Notes under the pieces: generated by a model
Seen by the model: only the letters and a program-made list of their open reading frames with translations
Told to the model about the DNA's origin: nothing
Database searches by the model: none
Position numbers and translations under genes: made by a program
Shown here: positions 18,306-27,856 of the stretch, in pieces
Layout: each line of letters starts with the position of its first letter
Numbering within the stretch: the first letter of the stretch is position 1
Source: Shewanella putrefaciens
Lineage (GTDB): Bacteria; Pseudomonadota; Gammaproteobacteria; Enterobacterales; Shewanellaceae
Assembly: GCF_016406325.1 (NCBI RefSeq)
Contig: NZ_CP066370.1
Location: 1,922,001 to 1,986,000 of the forward strand
Length of the DNA: 64,000 nt
Direction: 5' to 3'

Positions 18306-19091
18306 ATGTTTTTTAAGCGGCATTTAATTCTTCTCTTGCTAGCTAGTCTTATTGTGTATGGCGCTTTAGTTCCTGCTTTTGCCACTGCCGAGCCTAATGT
18401 TTTATACGCTCACTTTCGCCATCGACCTCCTGAAATGATCGTTGATGAACGTAATATGACAATGTCGAGCCCTTTAAAAGACATTATCGAGGAGGCTGCA
18501 GAGAAAATTGGTTATCGCATTCATTGGACGATTAGTCCTTTTGCTCGCAGTCTCCATGATTTACAAGTCGGTAAGGTTGATATTGTTCCGCGCACCATAA
18601 AAACCTCCGAGCGGGAAACCTTTATCCGTTTTCTTGGACCTGTGTCGACACAAACGAGGGATATTTTATTTTTGGTCAAAGCAGGTAAAGAGTCGAGCAT
18701 TCAAGTTTATGAGGATTTATATAAATTAAGCGTGGGAGTCAAACGCCAAACCGTCTATTTTGAGCGTTTTAATGACGACACCGCCATCAATAAAATGGAG
18801 TCAATTGATGATGAAAATATGGCTAAGATGTTTATTAAAGGTCGTTTTGATACCATGATTATCCTCGACCGCGCCTCGATTGAATATCAACTCAATAGTC
18901 TTGGTTTCCATGATTTTAGCTATGCACAGTATCGGCAAATAAATAAAATTGACAACTATTTTGGGATGTCACGTAAGTCGGCTCATTTTGCTGCTTTTGA
19001 GTCATTGAATAGCGTATTAATTGAAATGGTTCGCTCTGGACGAGTGAAAGCGATCTATGATTTTTACGGTTTATCGGCGGAGTTAGAGTAA
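18306..19091 (+). CDS. Orphan periplasmic solute-binding protein (family 3 type)
   Basis: A 261-residue exported protein with signal peptide (LILLLLASLIVYGALVPAFA) and the SBP_bac_3 fold: DIIEEAAEKIGY at the start, PRTIKTSERE in the hinge region and DYFGMSRKSA-like C-terminal lobe elements (here DNYFGMSRKSAHF). No ABC permease or ATPase is adjacent, so it may act as a sensor input or scavenging protein rather than a transporter component; similar orphan proteins are very common in Shewanella. The ribosome site is weak, so the start is less certain. Confidence 0.77.
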   Translation: MFFKRHLILLLLASLIVYGALVPAFATAEPNVLYAHFRHRPPEMIVDERNMTMSSPLKDIIEEAAEKIGYRIHWTISPFARSLHDLQVGKVDIVPRTIKTSERETFIRFLGPVSTQTRDILFLVKAGKESSIQVYEDLYKLSVGVKRQTVYFERFNDDTAINKMESIDDENMAKMFIKGRFDTMIILDRASIEYQLNSLGFHDFSYAQYRQINKIDNYFGMSRKSAHFAAFESLNSVLIEMVRSGRVKAIYDFYGLSAELE

Positions 19092-19173
19092 CTAATCTTG
19101 TAGGGTGCTTCATTACCTACGGTATTACTCATCAGGTTTTCAGGTTATTAGGATGACTTCAAACGCAATAAAA

Positions 19174-19196
19174 AACGCGCCGAAGCGCGTTTTAGT
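19174..19196. terminator. Bidirectional terminator between the solute-binding gene and asnS
   Basis: ACGCGC-CGAA-GCGCGT hairpin with A-run on one side and T-run on the other; it serves asnS on the minus strand (T-run from the plus-strand A-run) and possibly the plus-strand gene. Confidence 0.75.
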
Positions 19197-19220
19197 ATTC
19201 ACCTGTAATATCAAAGTGAA

Positions 19221-20621
19221 TTAGAAGTTTGCTGTACGTGGTGCACGTGGGAAGGGGATCACATCACGGATGTTAGAGACGCCAGTCACATAAGACACTA
19301 AACGCTCAAAACCTAAACCAAAGCCCGCGTGTGGCACTGTGCCATAACGGCGAAGGTCACGATACCACCAGTAATCTTCTTTGTTCAGATCCATTTCGGC
19401 TAAACGCATATCTAGCACATCTAAACGCTCTTCACGTTGAGAACCCCCGATAATTTCACCAATACCGGGTGCTAATACGTCCATTGCGGCAACGGTTTTG
19501 CCGTCTTCGTTTAAGCGCATGTAGAAGGCTTTAATGTCCTTTGGATAGTTCTTCACCACAACTGGGGCTTTGAAATGTTCTTCGGCTAAATAACGCTCGT
19601 GCTCAGAAGAAAGGTCAATACCCCAAGAAACTGGGAATTCAAAGGTTTTGCCACATTTTTGCAGGATATCAACCGCATCGGTGTAATCTACTTGGGCAAA
19701 ATCGCTCGATACAAAGGATTGCAAACGCTCGATTACCGTTTTATCTACGTGCTGGGCGAAGAATTGTAAATCATCCATACGCTCGGTTAATACGGCATTG
19801 AAGGCGTATTTCAGCATCGCTTCGGCAAGACCTGCGATATCGCTTAAGGTCGCGAAGGCAACTTCGGGTTCAACCATCCAAAACTCAGCTAAGTGACGGC
19901 TAGTATTGGAGTTTTCGGCTCTGAATGTTGGGCCAAAGGTATAAATTTTTGACAGTGCACAGGCGTAAGTTTCACCGTTTAATTGCCCTGATACAGTTAA
20001 GAAAGCCTCTTTACCGAAGAAATCCTTATCGTAATCGACTTTGCCTTCACTGGTGCGGGGCAGGTTTTCCATATCTAAAGTCGATACGCGGAACATTTCG
20101 CCGGCGCCTTCGCAATCCGATGCCGTGATAAGTGGTGTAGAAACCCAAATAAAGCCTTCTTCGTGGTAGAAACGGTGAATCGCTTGGGATAAACAGTTAC
20201 GAACACGCGCAACAGCACCAATAATGTTAGTGCGTGGACGCAGGTGAGCGAGCTCACGAAGATGCTCAATTGAATGACGCTTAGCGGCCATTGGGTATGT
20301 GTCTGGATCATCAACCCAGCCAGTGACTTCAAGTTCAGTCACTTGTAGCTCAAATGCTTGGCCTGCGCCAGGAGATTCAACCACGTCGCCTGTCATTACG
20401 ACAGAGCAGCCTGCAGTTAGCTTTAACACTTCGTTGTCGTAATTTTCGAGGCTATTGGGCACGACACCTTGGATCGGATTAAAGCAGGAACCGTCATAGA
20501 CAGCTAAAAAAGAAATACCGGCTTTAGAATCACGACGAGTTCTGACCCAGCCACGTACTGTGACTTTAGAACCGACCGCGTGCTCACCTTTAAATACAGA
20601 AGCGACAGATGCAATGCTCAT
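19221..20621 (-). CDS. asnS: Asparaginyl-tRNA synthetase
   Basis: Class IIb aminoacyl-tRNA synthetase charging tRNA-Asn. An N-terminal OB-fold anticodon-binding domain ([14 protein letters not shown], about residues 17-100) precedes the catalytic core with motif 2 ([16 protein letters not shown], the N-S-N-T-S pattern distinguishing AsnRS from AspRS) and motif 3 ([12 protein letters not shown]). The length (466) is normal. The terminator at 19174 lies directly downstream. Confidence 0.97.
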   Translation of the reverse strand: MSIASVASVFKGEHAVGSKVTVRGWVRTRRDSKAGISFLAVYDGSCFNPIQGVVPNSLENYDNEVLKLTAGCSVVMTGDVVESPGAGQAFELQVTELEVTGWVDDPDTYPMAAKRHSIEHLRELAHLRPRTNIIGAVARVRNCLSQAIHRFYHEEGFIWVSTPLITASDCEGAGEMFRVSTLDMENLPRTSEGKVDYDKDFFGKEAFLTVSGQLNGETYACALSKIYTFGPTFRAENSNTSRHLAEFWMVEPEVAFATLSDIAGLAEAMLKYAFNAVLTERMDDLQFFAQHVDKTVIERLQSFVSSDFAQVDYTDAVDILQKCGKTFEFPVSWGIDLSSEHERYLAEEHFKAPVVVKNYPKDIKAFYMRLNEDGKTVAAMDVLAPGIGEIIGGSQREERLDVLDMRLAEMDLNKEDYWWYRDLRRYGTVPHAGFGLGFERLVSYVTGVSNIRDVIPFPRAPRTANF

Positions 20622-20771
20622 TGTTGCTTAGTTCTCCAACGAAACGTTTTATATGAAAATTTTGGAGGTTTATATTACCTTGCTGGTGGCTTTTCTCAAG
20701 CTGAAAAAGGTATCCTGAGGTTAATATTGCTAATATTTAGCGATATAGTGACTCAAACGGCAGGAGGCGAT

Positions 20772-21107
20772 ATGAGTAAAGTGAGAACATTTCAGATTAT
20801 CCTCGCAACATTGTCCATTTTAGGCTGGATATTCGCCGTATACGCATTATTGGTTTTTGGCGAGGCAAGGCCCGATCGCGAGGTAGGGACTTATCTTAGC
20901 CGTGGTGCGGTGTTACGGGCTGAATGGGATCCCCATAGAACGCAATTGCTAGAATATTTAATTTGGACCTGCGGTGGGATCAGCCTTTTGAGTTTAGCGG
21001 TTAACTATTATGTCGCCCAACACAGTAAATTAGGCTATTGGTTCAACATTCCGTTATTACTGCTCACCTCGATTGTCGCTGGCTTATACATTCGCTTTGT
21101 CATTTAA
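20772..21107 (+). CDS. Small inner-membrane protein of unknown function
   Basis: A 111-residue protein with three membrane helices (about residues 8-28, 62-82 and 90-108) and a polar central loop containing RPDREVGTYLSRG. The start at 20772 has a perfect AGGAGG site; the longer open frame back to 20580 overlaps asnS and is not credible. Similar small proteins occur next to asnS in Shewanella as far as I recall; no function is known. Confidence 0.7.
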   Translation: MSKVRTFQIILATLSILGWIFAVYALLVFGEARPDREVGTYLSRGAVLRAEWDPHRTQLLEYLIWTCGGISLLSLAVNYYVAQHSKLGYWFNIPLLLLTSIVAGLYIRFVI

Positions 21108-21127
21108 CTTTTTGTTATTTAGCGGGG

Positions 21128-21712
21128 CTAAATTTGCGAAGGGATACTTAAATGGCGGCAGAGATGATCAATGATTGCTGCCGTTGCTCCCCATATAAAT
21201 CGCTGTTGGTAGGGGATAAAATGCACATTGTAATAACGGCCTTGACGTAAAAAACGTTTCTGGTGACGATGGGTTGGTTCAATAAAAAAACTTAACGGTA
21301 CAGAGAAACAATCGGCAACTTCACCGGGATCGAGTTTCATCACAAATGCTTGCTTGACGATACCTATCACTGGGGTGATTTCAAATCCAGTAAAGGTATT
21401 GTGAGCAGGAAAAGTGCCTACAACATCCACATTGTGCCGTAACAGGCCGATTTCCTCTTCGGCTTCTCTTAGTGCAGCAGCAATTGCATTCGTATCACTT
21501 GGTTCAATTTTGCCGCCAGGAAAACTAATTTGCCCTGGGTGGGCACGCAGATGCATAGGTCTTTGGGTTAAGATCAAACTCAGTTCACCTGCAATGTCTT
21601 GAACAGGGAGCAATACCGCCGCTTTGCGTAATCCAAGGTGAGGGAAAGCAGCCGGATCTTGCCGAGCTAAAGGATGTAGATTAAATCTCAATCTAAATTC
21701 AGCTTGATCCAT
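21128..21712 (-). CDS. NUDIX CoA pyrophosphatase (NudL/YeaB type)
   Basis: A 194-residue NUDIX hydrolase that would cleave CoA and derivatives into phosphopantetheine and 3',5'-ADP. The Nudix box starts at GGKIEPSD and runs to REAEEEIGL, preceded by the subfamily motif LRAHPGQISFPGG that marks the CoA-specific (UPF0035) group. It lies 39 bp downstream of pabB on the same strand and is likely co-transcribed with it, as in many gammaproteobacteria. Confidence 0.88.
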   Translation of the reverse strand: MDQAEFRLRFNLHPLARQDPAAFPHLGLRKAAVLLPVQDIAGELSLILTQRPMHLRAHPGQISFPGGKIEPSDTNAIAAALREAEEEIGLLRHNVDVVGTFPAHNTFTGFEITPVIGIVKQAFVMKLDPGEVADCFSVPLSFFIEPTHRHQKRFLRQGRYYNVHFIPYQQRFIWGATAAIIDHLCRHLSIPSQI

Positions 21713-21751
21713 CGAAGTTCTCGTTTATCCAGTATCAAAATTAAGGTTTTT

Positions 21752-23152
21752 TCATTCAGCGCCAAGCAAAGGTAAAATACGGCTGATTTTATCAAAGGTT
21801 TCTTGATATTCGGCATTCACTTGTGAATCCGCCACTATGCCACCGCCCGCCCAGCAATAGAGTTTACCCCGTTCGGCAATCAGTGTGCGAATGGTGATGC
21901 TGGTATCCATTTGTCCATCTTGGCTTAAATATCCCATACAACCACAGTATAAACTTCTGCGTGACGGTTCTAGCTCCTCGATAATTTCCATGGCACGAAT
22001 TTTGGGTGCGCCGGTAATCGAGCCGCCTGGGAATGCGGCGCGCAGTAAATCACTCGCCGTGAATTGGCTAGCGAGTTTGGCGGTAACGGTACTGACTAAG
22101 TGATGCACAGCGGGAAAACTCTCAATCTCAAAGAGATGGGGTACACGTACTGAACCGGCTGCGGCCACTTTGCCAATGTCGTTGCGCAGCAAATCGACAA
22201 TCATCACATTCTCAGCACGATCCTTTGGCGAGTTTGCCAGTGTGCTGGCAGCCTTGGTATCAAGCAGTGGATCAGCATGACGTGGCATCGTACCTTTGAT
22301 GGGTTTGGTTTGAATATCATCACCGCGAAGCTGGATAAAACGCTCGGGTGAAATCGACAAAATAGCGTTTTGCGGTAGACGCATAAAGGCCGAGAAGGGG
22401 GCTTTATTGGCCTTACGTAATTGGCAGTACGCCGCCCATTCATCACCTTGGTAACTTGCCTCAAATCGTTGGGTTAAGTTTATTTGATAGCAATCACCGC
22501 TGTGTAAATAGGCTTGTACAGCTTCAAATTTTCTCGTGTATTGGGCTTTATTTATCTGTGTTGCCCATGGGCTAGTGAGCATAAAGGCCGCTGAGTTTGG
22601 CTTTTTAGTGAGTTTATGTTGAATTTTATTCAACTCAATCTCGAGGGCTTTCTCGCCTAAATAGTGCAACAAATGCCAACACTGGGTTTGGTAATTGAAG
22701 ATAAGCGCCCAGTCGTAAAAGCCGATATTCATTTCTGGCAGTTGAATATCCTGCTTGGCCGTTGTTGGCAGCGTTTCGATACGACGCCCTAAATCGTAAC
22801 TAAAGCTACCCATGGCGCCTCCTGCAAAGGGGAAGCCACTTTCAATGGCGTTTGGATACCAATGATTTAATAATGAGTTAACGAGTTCAAATGGATCATC
22901 TGTTACGTTGGTCTTTGCCGGCAACGTCAGATCTGATTGCATAAGGGTTATTTCACTTCGCTCACCTTTGGTGACTAAAGTGGCAATAGGTGCCGCGCAA
23001 ATAATATCGAATTTTGCATCTTGATGCGACGCACTAGCAGAATCGAGCAGAATTGCCCACTCGTCTTTAGCAAAGTATTCGAATACTTCTGTGGTGCTTA
23101 ATGTCCAGTCAAGTTGGCGTGATGCAAGCGGTATTGACGCCCTAATTGCCAT
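21752..23152 (-). CDS. pabB: Aminodeoxychorismate synthase component I
   Basis: Converts chorismate and ammonia into 4-amino-4-deoxychorismate for folate synthesis, with a PabA partner supplying ammonia. Chorismate-binding motifs: SPERFIQL, KPIKGTMPR (the lysine typical of PabB), DRAENVMIVDLLRNDIG and PGGSITGAPKIRAMEII. The length of 466 is normal. The gene is followed by the NUDIX gene and is divergent from the fumarase gene. Confidence 0.94.
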   Translation of the reverse strand: MAIRASIPLASRQLDWTLSTTEVFEYFAKDEWAILLDSASASHQDAKFDIICAAPIATLVTKGERSEITLMQSDLTLPAKTNVTDDPFELVNSLLNHWYPNAIESGFPFAGGAMGSFSYDLGRRIETLPTTAKQDIQLPEMNIGFYDWALIFNYQTQCWHLLHYLGEKALEIELNKIQHKLTKKPNSAAFMLTSPWATQINKAQYTRKFEAVQAYLHSGDCYQINLTQRFEASYQGDEWAAYCQLRKANKAPFSAFMRLPQNAILSISPERFIQLRGDDIQTKPIKGTMPRHADPLLDTKAASTLANSPKDRAENVMIVDLLRNDIGKVAAAGSVRVPHLFEIESFPAVHHLVSTVTAKLASQFTASDLLRAAFPGGSITGAPKIRAMEIIEELEPSRRSLYCGCMGYLSQDGQMDTSITIRTLIAERGKLYCWAGGGIVADSQVNAEYQETFDKISRILPLLGAE

Positions 23153-23271
23153 CGATTAATCCTATCTAAAATGTGATGTAGCCCAAAAAGATGTGAAAGA
23201 GTATCATATTGGCCCAGAAAGAATTAAACAAAAACAAGTAAGGCCACATAGGCTGCTGGAGCGCTCCTACT

Positions 23272-24816
23272 ATGTCATCTCACCCTAAAATGTCTGAAAA
23301 TGCTGTTATTAAACAAGCCGACTTTATTGAAAGTGTGGCGGATGCCCTGCAATACATTTCTTATTACCACCCAAAGGATTTTGTTGATGCCATGAGCGAA
23401 GCTTATGAGCGTGAACAAAGTGCTGCGGCGAAGGATGCGATTGCCCAGATCTTAATTAACTCGCGTATGTCGGCCGAAGGTAAGCGTCCTTTGTGTCAAG
23501 ACACGGGGATTGTGACCACGTTTGTAAAAGTGGGTATGGGTGTAAAGTGGGACAAAACCGATATGACGATTCAGGAAATGGTCGACGAAGGTGTTCGTCG
23601 TGCCTATACCAATCCTGATAACCCACTGCGCGCATCAATAGTGTCAGATCCTGCGGGCAGCCGTAAAAATACCAAAGATAACACCCCATCTGTGGTGCAT
23701 ATCGACATGGTGCCTGGTAACCACATCGAAGTGGCGATTGCGGCTAAAGGCGGCGGCAGTGAAAACAAAGCTAAGATGGTGATGTTAAACCCATCTGACG
23801 ATATCGCCGCTTGGGTAGAAAAAACGCTACCGACCATGGGCGCGGGCTGGTGTCCACCGGGTATGCTGGGTATAGGTATTGGCGGCACGGCGGAAAAAGC
23901 GGCCGTATTAGCCAAAGAAGCGCTGATGGAAAGCGTGGATATCCATGAGTTGCTCGCCCGTGGCGCGCAAACGACCGAAGAAAAACTGCGTTTAGACATT
24001 TTTGAGCGTGCGAATAATTTAGGCATAGGTGCGCAAGGTCTTGGCGGTTTAACCACAGTGTTAGACGTTAAAATCAAATCGGCGCCTACCCATGCGGCAT
24101 CTAAACCTGTGGTGATGATCCCCAACTGCGCGGCTACACGCCACGTGCATTTCCATTTAGACGGTTCAGGTCCTGCGGAATTAACGCCGCCATCATTGGC
24201 CGATTGGCCAGAAATTACCCGTGAAGTGGGTGATGATGTGCGCCGCGTTAACTTAGATACTGTCACTCAAGCGGATATCGAGCAGTGGCAGAGCGGTGAA
24301 ACCATTCTGCTCAGCGGTAAAATGTTGACTGGTCGTGATGCTGCTCATAAGCGCATTCAAAGCCTCATCGAAAGCGGTGAAGGTCTGCCAGAAGGCGTGG
24401 ACTTTACCGGTAAGTTTATTTACTACGTTGGCCCAGTTGATCCCGTTGGCACTGAAGTTGTCGGTCCTGCGGGCCCAACCACTGCAACTCGTATGGATAA
24501 ATTCACTGACTTAATGTTAGAGAAAACGGGCTTGATGGGCATGATAGGTAAAGCTGAGCGTGGCCCTGCAACAGTTGAATCGATCAAAAAACATAAAGCG
24601 GTATATCTAATGGCCGTTGGCGGCGCTGCGTATTTAGTGTCTAAAGCGATTAAACATTCTCGCGTCGTGGCCTTTGCTGATTTGGGCATGGAAGCGATTT
24701 ACGAGTTTGACGTGCAAGATATGCCAGTGACTGTGGCAGTGGATTCACATGGCGTGAACGCCCATGAAACGGGCCCTGCGATTTGGAAAGTGAATATCGC
24801 CAACGCGAAAGCGTAA
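23272..24816 (+). CDS. fumA: Class I (iron-sulfur) fumarate hydratase
   Basis: Interconverts fumarate and malate in the TCA cycle. The 514-residue chain has the alpha region (MSAEGKRPLCQDTGI, with an Fe-S cysteine; GSRKNTKDNTPSVVH) fused to the beta region (LSGKMLTGRDAAHKR, VGPAGPTTATRMD). Further cluster cysteines are in the MIPNCAATRH segment and in GWCPPG. It is shorter than E. coli FumA/FumB (548); I cannot tell which paralogue name applies. The ribosome site lies within GGAGCGCTCC. Confidence 0.95.
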   Translation: MSSHPKMSENAVIKQADFIESVADALQYISYYHPKDFVDAMSEAYEREQSAAAKDAIAQILINSRMSAEGKRPLCQDTGIVTTFVKVGMGVKWDKTDMTIQEMVDEGVRRAYTNPDNPLRASIVSDPAGSRKNTKDNTPSVVHIDMVPGNHIEVAIAAKGGGSENKAKMVMLNPSDDIAAWVEKTLPTMGAGWCPPGMLGIGIGGTAEKAAVLAKEALMESVDIHELLARGAQTTEEKLRLDIFERANNLGIGAQGLGGLTTVLDVKIKSAPTHAASKPVVMIPNCAATRHVHFHLDGSGPAELTPPSLADWPEITREVGDDVRRVNLDTVTQADIEQWQSGETILLSGKMLTGRDAAHKRIQSLIESGEGLPEGVDFTGKFIYYVGPVDPVGTEVVGPAGPTTATRMDKFTDLMLEKTGLMGMIGKAERGPATVESIKKHKAVYLMAVGGAAYLVSKAIKHSRVVAFADLGMEAIYEFDVQDMPVTVAVDSHGVNAHETGPAIWKVNIANAKA

Positions 24817-24934
24817 AGGTTGGGATGCAGCGGATTGAACTTGATGGCTTTTTAAGCAAAACAGCTTAAGTTTGAGTCTTGATATCTGTTCTTTAGGTAA
24901 AACGCTACGTCACTGACATTTTGTCACAAAAAAA

Positions 24935-24973
24935 TACGCTCAGGTTCGCCATTTGGCTTGCCTGAGCGTTTTT
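24935..24973. terminator. Terminator downstream of the fumarase gene
   Basis: ACGCTCAGG...CCTGAGCGT stem, with an inner GCC/GGC pair in the loop, followed by a T-run on the plus strand and preceded by an A-run that could serve the opposite strand. Confidence 0.75.
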
Positions 24974-25080
24974 GTTTCGTTAGTGTGGCAAGCTTATCTT
25001 CGAAGATACGATCACTGATCGCTTTTAACATTCGTTCGATGGTAATGACCGAACGTTTATAACAAAAGATGGACATAACA

Positions 25081-27132
25081 ATGAAAATAGCTCCTCTCCT
25101 CATCGCGTTAAGCGCTACAGGTTTGGCGTACTCAGTCCAAGCGGCTGAACCAACGCCTTTTTCTGTGCAACAGCTGATTAAACTCAATAAAATGCATTCA
25201 ACAACGGTGTCCCACGATGGGACTAAGTTGGTCTATGGCCTTAAAACGGTAAATGAAAAGGGAGAGGCCAGTTCAGATTTATATTTGTTAGATTTGACTC
25301 AAGCCAATGCAAAGCCGTTGCAACTGACCTCTGCCGCGGGTACTGAGCACGATGTGAGTTTTGCAAATGACGATAAATCGATTTATTTCCTTGCGAGCCG
25401 CAATGGTTCAAGCCAGCTTTTTCAACTGCCATTAACGGGCGGTGAAGCGGTACAAGTTTCTGATTTACCTTTGGATATTGATAGCTATAAGCTATCAAAT
25501 GACGGTAAACAAATCGTACTTAGCATGCGTGTCTTTCCTGAATGTAAAGATTTAGCCTGTTCTAAGGATAAATTTACCGCCGAATCTGAGCGTAAATCGA
25601 CTGGCCGTGAATACAAGCAGTTGATGGTTCGCCATTGGGACACTTGGGAAGATCATGCCCGCAACCACTTATTTGTGGGTGCATTAAACGGCGAGAAACT
25701 CACCAAGGTTGTGGATATTACCCAAGGTTTAGACACTGAAACACCACCAAAGCCTTTTTCAGGTATGGAGGAAGTGACCTTTACCCCAGACGGTAAATAT
25801 GTGGTTTATAGCGCTAAAGCGCCGAGTAAAGATCAAGCGTGGACGACTAACTACGATCTATGGCAAGTGCCAGTGACGGGTGGGACCGCAACTAACTTAA
25901 CCAAAGACAATTTGGCATGGGATGCGCAGCCGACCTTTTCGAGCGATGGCCGTTATATGGCCTATTTAGCGATGAAAAAGCCCGGATTTGAAGCGGATCG
26001 CTACGCGATAATGCTACGTGATACCAATACAGGCCAGTCTAAGGAAGTAGCGCCACTTTGGGACAGAAGCCCAAGTTCACTGATGTTTGGCCCTGATAAT
26101 CGTACTTTATATGTTACAGCACAGGATATGGGGCAAGTCTCTATTTTCCAAATTAATACCCAATTTGGTGATGTGCAATCCATCTACAGTGACGGTACTA
26201 ACAGCTTGATCGCCGTGACTAATGATCAATTAATTTTTGATAGCAAAACCTTAGTTGAGCCTGGCGATCTCTATAGCATCACGACCGATGGTCAAGGTCT
26301 TAAGCGTTTAACTGAAGTCAACAAAGATAAGCTGGCTAAGATTAAATTCGGCGAGTTTCAACAATTTAGTTTTAAAGGTTGGAACAACGAAGACGTTTAT
26401 GGCTATTGGATCAAACCTGCCAACTACCAAGAAGGTAAAAAATACCCGATTGCTTACTTAGTGCATGGTGGGCCGCAAGGTTCATTTGGCAATAGTTTTA
26501 GCGGTCGTTGGAATGCCCAATTATGGGCGGGTGCAGGTTATGGCGTCGTCATGGTGGATTTCCACGGCTCTACTGGTTACGGTCAGGCCTTTACTGATTC
26601 AATCAGCCAAGATTGGGGTGGTAAGCCATTAGAAGATCTGCAAAAAGGCCTAACCGCGGTGAGCCAGCAACAAAAATGGCTCGATCCGCAAAACGCCTGT
26701 GCGCTCGGTGGTTCCTACGGTGGTTACATGATGAACTGGATCCAAGGTAACTGGAACGATGGCTTTAAGTGCCTCGTTAACCATGCTGGTCTGTTCGATA
26801 TGCGCTCTATGTACTATGTGACAGAAGAAGTGTGGTTCCCAGAGTATGAATTTGGTGGCACTTACTCAGATAACAAAGCCTTATATGAGAAGTTTAACCC
26901 AGTGAATTATGTTGAAAACTGGAAAACACCCATGTTAGTGATCCACGGTGAGAAAGACTTCCGTGTACCCTATGGTCAAGGGTTAGCGTCATTTAGCTAT
27001 ATGCAACGTAAGGGTATTCCATCGGAGTTGCTGATTTTCCCCGATGAAAACCACTGGATCCTAAAACCTGAAAACTTAGAGCAGTGGTATGCCAACGTAT
27101 TCCGTTGGATGGATAGCTGGACTAAGCAGTAA
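25081..27132 (+). CDS. S9-family prolyl oligopeptidase (dipeptidyl/acylaminoacyl peptidase type)
   Basis: Secreted or periplasmic serine peptidase of 683 residues with signal peptide MKIAPLLIALSATGLAYSVQA. A WD40-like beta-propeller (about 40-400, repeated DG-x-YMAYL/VVYS units) gates a C-terminal alpha/beta-hydrolase domain with Ser in GGSYGGYMM (about 544), Asp in HGEKDFRVP (about 624) and His in ENHW (about 656). Such enzymes release N-terminal dipeptides from peptides. The inner ATG at 25081 matches the signal peptide; an ATG at 25069 adds only four residues. A terminator follows at 27257. Confidence 0.92.
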   Translation: MKIAPLLIALSATGLAYSVQAAEPTPFSVQQLIKLNKMHSTTVSHDGTKLVYGLKTVNEKGEASSDLYLLDLTQANAKPLQLTSAAGTEHDVSFANDDKSIYFLASRNGSSQLFQLPLTGGEAVQVSDLPLDIDSYKLSNDGKQIVLSMRVFPECKDLACSKDKFTAESERKSTGREYKQLMVRHWDTWEDHARNHLFVGALNGEKLTKVVDITQGLDTETPPKPFSGMEEVTFTPDGKYVVYSAKAPSKDQAWTTNYDLWQVPVTGGTATNLTKDNLAWDAQPTFSSDGRYMAYLAMKKPGFEADRYAIMLRDTNTGQSKEVAPLWDRSPSSLMFGPDNRTLYVTAQDMGQVSIFQINTQFGDVQSIYSDGTNSLIAVTNDQLIFDSKTLVEPGDLYSITTDGQGLKRLTEVNKDKLAKIKFGEFQQFSFKGWNNEDVYGYWIKPANYQEGKKYPIAYLVHGGPQGSFGNSFSGRWNAQLWAGAGYGVVMVDFHGSTGYGQAFTDSISQDWGGKPLEDLQKGLTAVSQQQKWLDPQNACALGGSYGGYMMNWIQGNWNDGFKCLVNHAGLFDMRSMYYVTEEVWFPEYEFGGTYSDNKALYEKFNPVNYVENWKTPMLVIHGEKDFRVPYGQGLASFSYMQRKGIPSELLIFPDENHWILKPENLEQWYANVFRWMDSWTKQ

Positions 27133-27256
27133 CTGCCAGCGCATTTAATAACAGACAGTGAATGACTGTGTAATAAAAGCCGCAAGGCTCGCCCTAGTAG
27201 CGTTATCATCGGCGAGTTGTTTGATGTGAGTGACTATTGAATTTTTCAAGCGTCTT

Positions 27257-27286
27257 AAAAAGCCAGGACTCTGTTCTGGCTTTTTA
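27257..27286 (+). terminator. Terminator of the S9 peptidase gene
   Basis: AAAAAGCCAG...CTGGCTTTTT hairpin with T-run, about 125 bp after the stop codon and just before the GNAT gene. Confidence 0.8.
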
Positions 27287-27327
27287 TTGCGTCATGTAAT
27301 GGCTTTATTTTTAATCAAGGAGTTAAG

Positions 27328-27786
27328 ATGAATATTCGAGCCGCAACCTTAACTGATATCCCTGAAATAAGCGTATTAATCACTCAATTAACCCAAGATT
27401 TTATCGCCCCAACTTGCACTGCAGAGGGTGCTGCAATCTTAGTTAATGCCATGTCGATTGAAGCGATTGGTAGCTACTTTGCTATGGGTTATCAGTACCA
27501 TGTCGCTATAACGGACTCGGGCCAACTCGCAGGTGTGGTGGGGATGAAGGCGAATAGCCACTTATACCATCTGTTTGTCGCCTCCCATGCACAGGGGCAA
27601 GGCGTAGCGCGAATGTTGTGGGAACATGCTAAAACTCAATGTTTAACCCAAGGTAATCCGGGCATATTTACCGTGAACTCGGCATTGAATGCGCAAGCTG
27701 TGTATTTAGGCTTTGGCTTTGTGCCCCTAGGACCCGAGCGAGAGCGCGGCGGGATCCGCGATATTCCCATGCAGCTGACGCTTTAG
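27328..27786 (+). CDS. GNAT-family N-acetyltransferase
   Basis: A 152-residue acetyl-CoA-dependent acetyltransferase. The acetyl-CoA pyrophosphate loop is AQGQGVARML (Q-x-x-G-x-A pattern) at about residue 90, preceded by the beta4 strand HLYHLFVA; NAQAVYLGFGFVP is the C-terminal motif B. The substrate is unknown. Start ATG with a good AAGGAG site. The next gene (M14 peptidase) begins 70 bp on and may be co-transcribed. Confidence 0.88.
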   Translation: MNIRAATLTDIPEISVLITQLTQDFIAPTCTAEGAAILVNAMSIEAIGSYFAMGYQYHVAITDSGQLAGVVGMKANSHLYHLFVASHAQGQGVARMLWEHAKTQCLTQGNPGIFTVNSALNAQAVYLGFGFVPLGPERERGGIRDIPMQLTL

Positions 27787-27856
27787 GTTGGCAGCACTCA
27801 TTCATCCAAACATTAGTACTCTCATTTGAGCTAATAGAACTAAAAATAGAGGAATT

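Noticed and set aside
23604..24266. 220-residue frame on the minus strand opposite the fumarase gene
   Set aside because: It is the antisense shadow of a conserved gene, low in recognisable motifs, with no ribosome site.
25031..25060. Inverted repeat CGTTCG...CGAACG before the S9 peptidase gene
   Set aside because: Six-base arms 11 bp apart are too short to separate from chance, and no regulator pattern fits.
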